9,642 nucleotides of DNA from Spirochaetia bacterium (GTDB taxonomy: Bacteria > Spirochaetota > Leptospiria > Leptospirales > Leptonemataceae): the NCBI GenBank assembly GCA_029880625.1, contig JAOUOA010000066.1, positions 1 to 9,642 of the forward strand. Direction: 5' to 3'. Position numbers and translations under genes: made by a program. Shown here piece by piece: positions 1 to 5,322 of this stretch. Each line of letters starts with the position of its first letter. The first letter of the stretch is position 1. The notes beneath the pieces were generated by a model. It was not told where the DNA came from. It was given only the letters and a program-made list of their open reading frames with translations, and made no database searches.

Positions 1-239
1 CGAGAACGGATTCTCATTAATTTCTCAGGATCTAAAAATAAAATATGATGGGGCCCCTGTTTTTTTTCGACAAGGTCCATAATAACAGCAACTGCTTCAT
101 CTCTTGTTACATTATCAATGGGAATGCCTAAAAGGTCCTCCCTGTACAGAGCGTTGATATTAATTGATTTGTATTCGAGCAGATAATCCCGCTCCTCTCG
201 TGCGGTATCATAAGTTTGGGTCATAAGATTTCCATCCAT
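1..239 (-). CDS. WecG/TagA/CpsF-type glycosyltransferase, N-terminal part (runs off the left edge)
   Basis: An open frame on the minus strand starts at an ATG at 239 (or an in-frame ATG at 224) and stays open to the window edge, giving about 79 residues. The readable part contains GIPIDNVTRDEAVAVI followed by HHILFLDPEKLMRIRS. This matches the usual start of WecG/TagA/CpsF glycosyltransferases: a G-x-P-I-D segment, a helix beginning T-x-x-E-A, then a strand and a P-x-K/H-L-x-x-x-R motif. Known members transfer an N-acetylmannosamine-type sugar onto a lipid-linked intermediate on the cytoplasmic side of the inner membrane during surface polysaccharide synthesis. The gene lies 30 bp after thiE on the same strand, so co-transcription is likely. 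Both candidate starts have only weak purine-rich upstream sequence. The catalytic part is outside the window, so the family call rests on the N-terminus alone. Confidence 0.72.
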   Translation of the reverse strand, partial: MDGNLMTQTYDTAREERDYLLEYKSININALYREDLLGIPIDNVTRDEAVAVIMDLVEKKQGPHHILFLDPEKLMRIRS

Positions 240-269
240 AATACTTCATATTATGTCATATAAAAAAAG

Positions 270-1010
270 TCAAGCAATGTAACTTTCCAGAACTGATTTC
301 CAGGAAACTAAAGATTCCCTATCCATAGCAGATGCAATCACCGATGGAACAGGAAAAAAGCCATAATCTTTTTTGAAATTACCGTATACCAGCTTCTGAA
401 AACTCCCGGCAGTTAAACCGCCTATCAATACAATTTCAGGTAAATCGTTTTTATTTTCAAGGACTGAAAAAGATTTGATTTTATGAAAAATATTTTCCCT
501 ATCTTTTTGGGAAATTACAGGATCTTTTCCTCCGGGTTTGGAGGAGGTTTTAAAGACAGGACCAAGAGCAATATAGCTCCAACAAATCCGTTCCTTATCT
601 TCAGAATCCCCTGCAGGATCCTGTAAATGGGAAAGTGCCTTTTTCACCTGAATTTCATTATGAGTCGAAATCCCTGCAATGAAAGTTCCATCCCTGCATC
701 GATCCGCAAGCATTTTAATTTGACCGGAGGAAAGCAGAAGCAGGTCCTCCTGTCCGAGATGGACTCCAGAAAATATATCATTTCTATCCAGGGAAGAGAC
801 AAGAAAGTCATTCGCAAGAATTTTAAAAGAAGGAAATCTTTCTTTTAAATTCTCTGCAAGATCAACATAATCATTTTCAGAAAGTCCTTTGGCTCTGAGC
901 TGATAATATGGAATTTGAAAATCCTGCCATAATTTGAGGATATCAACATATTCAACAGAATGCCTGAAGCACAGGTCTCTGTCAAGGATTGGATAAATAC
1001 CTGTTTTCAT
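270..1010 (-). CDS. thiE: thiamine-phosphate synthase ThiE
   Basis: ThiE joins hydroxymethylpyrimidine diphosphate with the thiazole phosphate to make thiamine phosphate; it is a cytosolic TIM-barrel enzyme. The expected motifs appear in order: YYQLRAKGL (residues 35-43, arginine of the pyrimidine site), ANDF (66-69, Asn-Asp pair), GVHLGQEDL (82-90), GISTHN (113-118), YIALGPVFKTSSK (146-158, phosphate-site Thr/Lys) and LIGG (195-198). At 246 residues it is longer than the usual 205-220, mainly from about 13 extra residues between the STH motif and YIALG (roughly 128-144) and a longer loop before the last strand. The start ATG overlaps the thiS stop codon (ATGA), and GGAGG lies three bases upstream inside thiS. 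The active-site residues look intact, so I expect a working enzyme. Confidence 0.93.
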   Translation of the reverse strand: MKTGIYPILDRDLCFRHSVEYVDILKLWQDFQIPYYQLRAKGLSENDYVDLAENLKERFPSFKILANDFLVSSLDRNDIFSGVHLGQEDLLLLSSGQIKMLADRCRDGTFIAGISTHNEIQVKKALSHLQDPAGDSEDKERICWSYIALGPVFKTSSKPGGKDPVISQKDRENIFHKIKSFSVLENKNDLPEIVLIGGLTAGSFQKLVYGNFKKDYGFFPVPSVIASAMDRESLVSWKSVLESYIA

Positions 1011-1201
1011 CCCCCTCCAACAAATTTAAGAAGTTCAATTCGATCGTTTTCTTTTAATTGAATTTTTTCCCAGCTTTCACGTCTGCAGATGCTTCCATTC
1101 AGCTCTACTGCAACCATATCGGGATCAAGCTTAAATTTTTGAATCAGCTCCAGAATGGAGAATCCGGATTTGATTTCATGATTTTCACCGTTTATAATCA
1201 T
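1007..1201 (-). CDS. thiS: sulfur carrier protein ThiS
   Basis: A 64-residue ubiquitin-like sulfur carrier. It has the short beta-grasp pattern MIINGENHEI, the segment MVAVELNGSICRR, an LKENDRIELLKF stretch, and a C-terminal Gly-Gly-Gly tail. In this family the C-terminal glycine carboxylate is adenylated and converted to a thiocarboxylate that donates sulfur for the thiamine thiazole ring. Length and tail are typical. A purine-rich AGAAGAG stands about four bases before the ATG as a ribosome binding site. It is the first gene of the minus-strand unit and overlaps thiE by four bases. No thiG, thiF or thiO lies next to it here, so the thiazole synthase partner must be encoded elsewhere. Confidence 0.93.
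   Translation of the reverse strand: MIINGENHEIKSGFSILELIQKFKLDPDMVAVELNGSICRRESWEKIQLKENDRIELLKFVGGG
1014..1018 (-). promoter_or_regulatory. Shine-Dalgarno site for thiE within the Gly codons of thiS
   Basis: On the minus strand GGAGG is followed by three G residues and then the thiE ATG. The same bases encode the last glycines of ThiS (GGA GGG GGA, then TGA). The site supports the ATG at 1010 and suggests translational coupling of thiE to thiS, although the three-base spacing is short. Confidence 0.6.
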
Positions 1202-1307
1202 TTGACTCTTCTAAATTTGAATTAAAAAAACAGGAAGCCATTCGGAGATAATTTTTTTAACTGTGAACATTAAAAAATTCCTGATGATAGATGTTTTTAA
1301 AGAAATA

Positions 1308-1326
1308 ATATTTATTTAATAAATAT
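1308..1326. repeat. 19-bp AT-only palindrome (9-1-9)
   Basis: The left arm ATATTTATT and right arm AATAAATAT are exact reverse complements around a single central T. The 9-1-9 geometry resembles operators of Fur-family and other dimeric regulators, but the bases do not match the classical Fur consensus. It is about 120 bp upstream of the probable exbB -10 box and about 107 bp upstream of thiS. It may be an operator, a weak hairpin, or chance in an AT-rich region. Confidence 0.5.
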
Positions 1327-1445
1327 GCAGAACTCCATCCGTACAATTACGATAGAAAAAATAACAACTTATTTTACAAAAATCAAGCTCTTCAGATCAC
1401 AGGCAATCCAATTTCAATTTTAAAATATGAATTTTATCGAAAAAT

Positions 1446-1475
1446 ATGGCACGATCCACATCTCGTCTGTATAAT
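1446..1475 (+). promoter_or_regulatory. probable sigma-70-type promoter of the exbB-tonB operon
   Basis: A perfect -10 hexamer TATAAT at 1470-1475 is preceded after 18 bp by ATGGCA at 1446-1451, which matches four of six positions of TTGACA. Transcription would begin near 1482, leaving a leader of roughly 90 bases before the preferred TTG start of exbB. Assigned by eye. Confidence 0.45.
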
Positions 1476-1563
1476 AAATATTAGTTGCAAACCTAAACCC
1501 GGAATTAACAATCGAATGATTTTAATTGGTCTTGATAAGGATCAAACCGGACTATTAATCTAT

Positions 1564-1568
1564 GGGAG
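1564..1568 (+). promoter_or_regulatory. Shine-Dalgarno site that sets the exbB start
   Basis: GGGAG at 1564-1568 lies seven bases before a TTG at 1576. The upstream in-frame ATG at 1516 has only a weak GGA twelve bases away. This favours the TTG start, which also yields a normal signal peptide. Confidence 0.65.
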
Positions 1569-1575
1569 ATTTGCT

Positions 1576-2454
1576 TTGAAAAATACAAACTATATAAAAC
1601 AATTAAAAACAGGAATTTATCTGGCAATGATCATCGTATCTATTGCTGGAATGACTCCGGTTTTTTCCCAGGAAAAGCCCGATCAAGCGCCTGCCGCAGA
1701 AACAACAGAAAATCAGCCGGAAGCGATCCCGCAGAAACAGGAAGAGGAAAAGCCGCAGGAATCCAAAGAATCTCTCTGGCTTTTCATTTACAGAGGCGGA
1801 ATCACCATGATTGGTCTGGGAATCATTTCTGTTTTAATTATGGCTTTTGCAATTGAAAGAGCGCTTTTTTTCAGAAGAGAAAAAATCGGCATTAAAGGAT
1901 TTTACGACCAGATGCAGTCGGCCCTGGATCAGGGAGGACTGGATGCATTTGAAAAGATGCTTGCAGGAGACAAAAGATTGATCTCAAGAGTTCTTCTTAA
2001 CGGTCTTCGCGTTAAAGATAAAGGAAGAGAAAGAATGGAACGAGCAATTGTAAACAGTTCAACTGTAGAACTGGGAAAACTGGAAAAGGGTCTTAACCTT
2101 CTGAACAATCTGGGAAACCTTGCACCCCTTCTTGGATTTTTTGGAACTGTAATGGGAATGCGCCACAGCTTTCTCGAATTTGTTCTGAAAGCGGCTCCTA
2201 CAGCAAGAGACCTTGCCGGCGGCGTTGAAGAAGCGCTCATTACAACCATTGCTGGGCTTTTCATTGCAATCCCTGCTTTTTTAATTTACAATCTTTTTCT
2301 TTACTACATTGATAATGTTACAATTGAAATTGAAAAATGCGCAAATATTATAACGGATCAGGCTGATTATCCATGGCGATACAGATTAAACGCAAAAGAA
2401 GAAGCATTGAAGAAATTCCCCTTTCAAGCACTGCTGACATTGCTTTTCTTTTAA
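1576..2454 (+). CDS. exbB: ExbB/TolQ/MotA-family proton channel protein with N-terminal signal sequence
   Basis: ExbB forms the inner-membrane proton-channel complex with ExbD that powers TonB. I prefer the TTG start at 1576 over the longer ATG at 1516, because GGGAG sits seven bases upstream and the protein (292 residues) then begins with a classic signal-like segment: basic start, hydrophobic core LAMIIVSIAGM, and a possible cut after VFS near residue 31. A Pro/Glu/Gln-rich linker follows, then a first membrane helix (about 75-98), a cytoplasmic domain, and the two family signatures: APLLGFFGTVMGM (183-195) and GGVEEALITTIAGLFIAIPAF (split as GGVEEALITT then IAGLFIAIPAF, 215-235). The signal-bearing ExbB layout is known from many bacteria. 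The last 26 or so residues are read out of frame over exbD in an 82-bp overlap, which is odd and may reflect an indel. The downstream exbD and tonB genes favour the ExbB over the TolQ or MotA assignment. Confidence 0.9.
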   Translation: MKNTNYIKQLKTGIYLAMIIVSIAGMTPVFSQEKPDQAPAAETTENQPEAIPQKQEEEKPQESKESLWLFIYRGGITMIGLGIISVLIMAFAIERALFFRREKIGIKGFYDQMQSALDQGGLDAFEKMLAGDKRLISRVLLNGLRVKDKGRERMERAIVNSSTVELGKLEKGLNLLNNLGNLAPLLGFFGTVMGMRHSFLEFVLKAAPTARDLAGGVEEALITTIAGLFIAIPAFLIYNLFLYYIDNVTIEIEKCANIITDQADYPWRYRLNAKEEALKKFPFQALLTLLFF

Positions 2455-2780
2455 TTGTATTTTACCTTGCTTCAAGTTCGCTTCTTGAGTTTCGCGGTGT
2501 ATCCCTGCCGCTTCCTAAAAAGGATGCTCCTCCAATGGAAATCTTAAAGGAAAATATCGTCAAAGTATACATAAATGAAGAAGGAAACATCCTCCATGAA
2601 AAAGAAAGCTATTCTCTGCCGGAAATCATTAGGATTCTTGCAGAAAAAAGAAAAGCAAATCCGGAAATTGTTGTCATACTGAAGGTAAAACCGGAAGCTC
2701 CTTCGGAAATGGTTCCCAAATTTATCCGGGAAATACAAAAAATCAATATTGAAAAATTTTCAATGAGTATGGACCCATGA
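2373..2780 (+). CDS. exbD: ExbD-type biopolymer transport protein (first copy)
   Basis: A 135-residue ExbD/TolR family protein: basic cytoplasmic start (KRKRR), one membrane helix beginning near residue 20 with the conserved proton-carrying aspartate at D22 in STADIAFLLIVFYLA, then a periplasmic domain of about 95 residues. In the family this aspartate lies in the ExbB pore and carries protons to drive TonB. The gene begins inside the 3' end of exbB, and its stop overlaps the start of the second exbD (ATGA). Length is normal. The start has no strong ribosome binding site (only AGG about ten bases upstream), so it probably depends on translation of exbB. Confidence 0.92.
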   Translation: MAIQIKRKRRSIEEIPLSSTADIAFLLIVFYLASSSLLEFRGVSLPLPKKDAPPMEILKENIVKVYINEEGNILHEKESYSLPEIIRILAEKRKANPEIVVILKVKPEAPSEMVPKFIREIQKINIEKFSMSMDP

Positions 2781-3211
2781 TTTCCCTCCGCAAAAAAAGA
2801 AAAGCAATGTCCATCCCCATGTCTTCCATGGGCGATATAGCATTTTTACTGATGATTTTCTATATGGCGACAACCCTTGTCACGGACCAGAAGCCGCTGG
2901 AACTGATTCTTCCTGAAGTTGAAAGCGAAACAATGTCTTCACCCTACCCGCTGATTATTTATCTGGACCATGAACGGGCACAAAAAAGACAGGTCTATTT
3001 TTTCAATCAGAACATTCCCTATGAAAAATTAAGCGGTGTAATTCTTGACAGAGCAACCGATGCTCCTGCTGCTGTCCGGGTATACTTAAATATTGAAAAA
3101 AATATACCCTATTCTCATATGCAGGAAATCATCAATTCTCTGAAAGAAGCGGGTATAGCAAATTTGATTATTACAACTACGCCTCCAAAATCACAGGGAG
3201 GCTCAAAATGA
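2777..3211 (+). CDS. exbD: ExbD-type biopolymer transport protein (second copy)
   Basis: A second, divergent ExbD of 144 residues. It has a basic N-terminus (RKKRK), then MSSMGDIAFLLMIFYMATT with the conserved aspartate at D20, followed by a periplasmic domain (LPEVE segment, then helices and strands ending near TTPPKS). Its start overlaps the stop of the first exbD and its stop overlaps the tonB start, both as ATGA. Apart from the membrane helix the two ExbDs share little obvious identity, so this is an old duplication rather than a recent repeat. ExbD works as a dimer in the complex, so the two products may form a heterodimer; that is inference. Confidence 0.91.
   Translation: MISLRKKRKAMSIPMSSMGDIAFLLMIFYMATTLVTDQKPLELILPEVESETMSSPYPLIIYLDHERAQKRQVYFFNQNIPYEKLSGVILDRATDAPAAVRVYLNIEKNIPYSHMQEIINSLKEAGIANLIITTTPPKSQGGSK
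3196..3201 (+). promoter_or_regulatory. strong Shine-Dalgarno site for tonB
   Basis: GGGAGG sits six bases before the tonB ATG at 3208, inside the last codons of the second exbD. It is among the strongest ribosome binding sites seen in the window and fixes the tonB start. Confidence 0.7.
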
Positions 3212-3867
3212 AGTCTTCATCCATTTCATATGAAACGTCTGAAATGAATTTTGAACTGAAAAAAATCGATGTTAAAAAATGGGATATGCGGGAATGGATC
3301 ATAGCCAGTTTTTTCATTCAGCTTATCTTAATTGCATCAGCCCAGCTGGTTCTAGATCTTCTTCCGGGCAGTCAAGATTTTTCAACAGATGAAATAGTTA
3401 TGACGGAAATGACGTTTGTTGAATACAATGAAATCCAGGAAGAAAAGCCGGTGGAAACCCAGGATCTTTCTGATGAAATCATTGAAAAAGATAAATTATC
3501 AGAAGATCCACCTGTCAACTGGAATAATGCCGTCGATCCTACCATGGATTTTGATCAGAGATACAATGCAAGACTCATGGTAAACATATCCCCCGATGAT
3601 TATCCCTCACGGGCGAAAAGAGCCAATATCGGAATCGTTCGCGTGGCAGTTACAATGTACATAGACAGCACAGGAAAGATCAGGGATGTAAAAATCAGAA
3701 GTATACGAAGCCAGGACGGTGCGCTGGAGAATTACAAAGGCGATTTTACATCTGCTGCAAGAAATATCCTGCTGAAAAAAACAAAACTTGTGAATCTTCC
3801 CTATGCAAAAGGCGGCGCATCTCGTGATTTTGTCTGGGATACAACCATCAGTTTTACTATTCAGTAA
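3208..3867 (+). CDS. tonB: TonB-family energy transducer
   Basis: TonB carries energy from the ExbB/ExbD complex across the periplasm to outer-membrane receptors. The 219-residue product has a cytoplasmic N-terminus of about 29 residues, a membrane helix at about 30-48, an acidic linker with a short EEKPVE patch (78-83), and a C-terminal domain starting at DDYPSRAKRANIGIVRVAV (131-149). That segment has the family's Y-P-x-x-A-x-x-x-x-x-x-G-x-V pattern, followed by IDSTGKIRDVKI. The linker is only about 80 residues and lacks a long proline-rich run. In the helix, where TonB and TolA usually have SxxxH, this protein reads S34-F-F-I-Q38. Its place directly after exbB-exbD-exbD supports the role. 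A TolA-like function is a less likely alternative. Confidence 0.87.
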   Translation: MKSSSISYETSEMNFELKKIDVKKWDMREWIIASFFIQLILIASAQLVLDLLPGSQDFSTDEIVMTEMTFVEYNEIQEEKPVETQDLSDEIIEKDKLSEDPPVNWNNAVDPTMDFDQRYNARLMVNISPDDYPSRAKRANIGIVRVAVTMYIDSTGKIRDVKIRSIRSQDGALENYKGDFTSAARNILLKKTKLVNLPYAKGGASRDFVWDTTISFTIQ

Positions 3868-3871
3868 TTGA

Positions 3872-4345
3872 ATGAAAACAAACGCTACATTCATCCTTTA
3901 TACAACTGCAGCTGCAATTGTATCAATGTCATTTTCTGTAAGCCTGACTCATATTTTTATTTTTCTGGCATTCTCCGGATTTCTCGTCATGCAGATTTTT
4001 TCTGCATACAGGAACTACAGTTCTTTTCCCCTGAAACTGATAAAAACAAAAGATTTATTTTTATCAGAGAGAAACTCTTCGCTTTTCAGCAAGTTCTTAC
4101 AAAAACTTCTCCACAACAATTTTATCAAAACCCCTTTTTTTCCAGGCCTTCTTCTTTTTAGCGTTCTTCTTATTTCAGGACTCATCAACCATGAACAGTC
4201 CGACAGTTTTTCATGGATTTATAAAAGTGAGTTCAGCGATATCGCATTGTTTATGTTCGGCATTCTGATATATTCTCTGGCCCGAAAAAATCAAAAAAAC
4301 AGAAAGGTTCTTACAACTGCCTTTGAAATTTTTATAGTTGTTTAA
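3872..4345 (+). CDS. O-antigen ligase/polymerase family protein, N-terminal fragment (frameshifted)
   Basis: This 157-codon frame begins at ATG 3872, four bases after the tonB stop and without a good ribosome binding site, so it is probably translated by coupling. It encodes several hydrophobic helices (about residues 8-47, 90-102 and 122-137) and stops inside another one at TAA 4343-4345. The next frame continues the same helix and carries the family motifs, so this is the front part of a single gene of about 483 codons spanning 3872-5322. On its own this fragment has no diagnostic motif; the assignment comes from the continuation. It is either a true frameshift mutation or a sequencing error in a T run. 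Confidence 0.75.
   Translation: MKTNATFILYTTAAAIVSMSFSVSLTHIFIFLAFSGFLVMQIFSAYRNYSSFPLKLIKTKDLFLSERNSSLFSKFLQKLLHNNFIKTPFFPGLLLFSVLLISGLINHEQSDSFSWIYKSEFSDIALFMFGILIYSLARKNQKNRKVLTTAFEIFIVV
4338..4345 (+). other. frameshift site in the ligase gene (probable loss of one T)
   Basis: The N-terminal frame reads GTT GTT TAA here. Adding one T to the TTT run at 4341-4343 gives GTT GTT TTA ATT ATC AGC GGA, that is Val-Val-Leu-Ile-Ile-Ser-Gly, which runs straight into the downstream frame and completes a membrane helix. The two frames overlap as open sequence only between 4327 and 4342, so the shift must lie there. Confidence 0.75.
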
Positions 4346-4398
4346 TTATCAGCGGAGTTATTTCATTATTCAGCGAATTTCGGCTTTCAAAAATCATC

Positions 4399-5322
4399 AT
4401 GCAGCATGAAATGATTCCTTCTGCATCAAACCGTCCTCAGCATCCCTTTTTCAATCTATTCGGCGCCCAGCTTTACCAGCCGATCGGATTTATGAATACT
4501 CGACTGACGTATGCAGGACTGATGATTATAATCCTGCCTTATACATTCGCAAAGATCTTTAATGAGACTGGCCTTCTCAGGACAGGTAGAAAGATTTCTC
4601 TTTTAATTTTTATTGCAGGCATTCTGATTTTAATTTTTAATAATTCACGTTCCGCCCAGGCAGGGATTCTGGCTGCCGTTCTGATCAGCATCCCCTCTAT
4701 AGTTTATTTGAGACCCTTCAGAATCAACAGAATCTGTATTCCGGGATTTTTGCTCTTCATGACAGCAGGCCTTTTGGCATCCGGCATCTACCTGCACATT
4801 CATCCGGAAAAACTGCCTTCCCTTGAAAATAAAATTACCCGCTACACAGATTATCAGCGCCCGATTATCTGGAAAGGCAGTTGGGAACTTTTTCTGGAAT
4901 CACCGATTACCGGCGCTGGTCCAGGTCAATTTACAGCAGAAACATACAGGATCCGAGAGATCTATGTATCGCTTTATCCGGAGCTTCTTTATTTTTCTAA
5001 CAATACACCTGCAGGGCATGCGCACAATGACTTCCTACATTTGCTCAGCGTGGGAGGAATTTTTGCAGGAGTCTTTTATCTTGCGGTTTTACTGATTACA
5101 GCCGGCTTTCTATTCAAGAATAAACTCATTTCAAAAACTTCAGGATTTATTCAGGAAGATTTTACTGCTGTTTTTTTAAGTACGGGCGTCATAGCAGTTT
5201 TTATTGCAGGGCTTGCACAGTGTTATTTTCAGGACGATGAGACTGTCGCTGTAATCTGGACAGCAATTGCATTGATCAGCGCATCTGAAAATAGCGGTCA
5301 TCGCACTTTGCATTTTGATTGA
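4399..5322 (+). CDS. O-antigen ligase/polymerase family protein (Wzy_C type), C-terminal fragment (frameshifted)
   Basis: This is the larger part of the interrupted gene; the frame is open from 4327 and the first ATG is at 4399. It has many membrane helices and the signatures of the Wzy_C/WaaL superfamily: GFMNTRLTYAG near the start, FNNSRSAQAG, then YQRPIIWKGSWELFLESP, GAGPGQF, and HAHNDFLHLLSVGGIFAG. The arginine before IIW and the histidine in HAHND match the periplasmic-face residues needed in characterised ligases. Such enzymes attach or polymerise undecaprenyl-linked O-antigen at the periplasmic face of the inner membrane; some relatives glycosylate proteins. Motifs alone do not separate ligase from polymerase. 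The gene closes the exbB-tonB operon and overlaps the convergent lipoprotein gene by 47 bp. All key motifs are downstream of the frameshift and show no other damage, so the lesion is recent or artefactual. Confidence 0.82.
   Translation: MQHEMIPSASNRPQHPFFNLFGAQLYQPIGFMNTRLTYAGLMIIILPYTFAKIFNETGLLRTGRKISLLIFIAGILILIFNNSRSAQAGILAAVLISIPSIVYLRPFRINRICIPGFLLFMTAGLLASGIYLHIHPEKLPSLENKITRYTDYQRPIIWKGSWELFLESPITGAGPGQFTAETYRIREIYVSLYPELLYFSNNTPAGHAHNDFLHLLSVGGIFAGVFYLAVLLITAGFLFKNKLISKTSGFIQEDFTAVFLSTGVIAVFIAGLAQCYFQDDETVAVIWTAIALISASENSGHRTLHFD

Larger units (their letters stand above)
1202..1575. other. divergent AT-rich intergenic region between thiS and exbB
   Basis: These 374 bp separate the divergently transcribed thiS and exbB units. 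The sequence is rich in A and T runs and has no convincing gene: the longest plus-strand frame with an ATG that I found (1325-1423, 32 codons) has no ribosome binding site and no recognisable product. I found no TPP-riboswitch core upstream of thiS (no CTGAGA or similar thi-box elements). It contains a 19-bp palindrome at 1308-1326 and a probable plus-strand promoter at 1446-1475. A clear minus-strand promoter for thiS could not be assigned. Confidence 0.7.

Noticed and set aside
627..848. Plus-strand 73-codon frame inside thiE
   Set aside because: It is antisense to a well-supported ThiE with all its motifs; its translation resembles no known protein.
1202..1320. TPP riboswitch upstream of thiS
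   Set aside because: None of the conserved thi-box elements is visible in this stretch; position alone is not evidence.
1325..1423. 32-codon plus-strand frame in the divergent region
   Set aside because: No ribosome binding site; its start lies in the palindrome arm; composition is like random AT-rich sequence.
1929..2264. Minus-strand 111-codon frame opposite exbB
   Set aside because: Arg/Ser/Pro-rich shadow of the exbB codons, with no ribosome binding site or recognisable domain.
3868..4161. Frame overlapping the start of the ligase-family gene, beginning at TTG 3868
   Set aside because: It is a different frame from the membrane-helix frame at 3872, is Cys/Phe-rich and does not continue into any family motif.
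4331..4346. Programmed -1 ribosomal frameshifting in the ligase-family gene
   Set aside because: The bases at the stop do not form an X-XXY-YYZ slippery heptamer and no strong downstream hairpin was seen; loss of one T is simpler.
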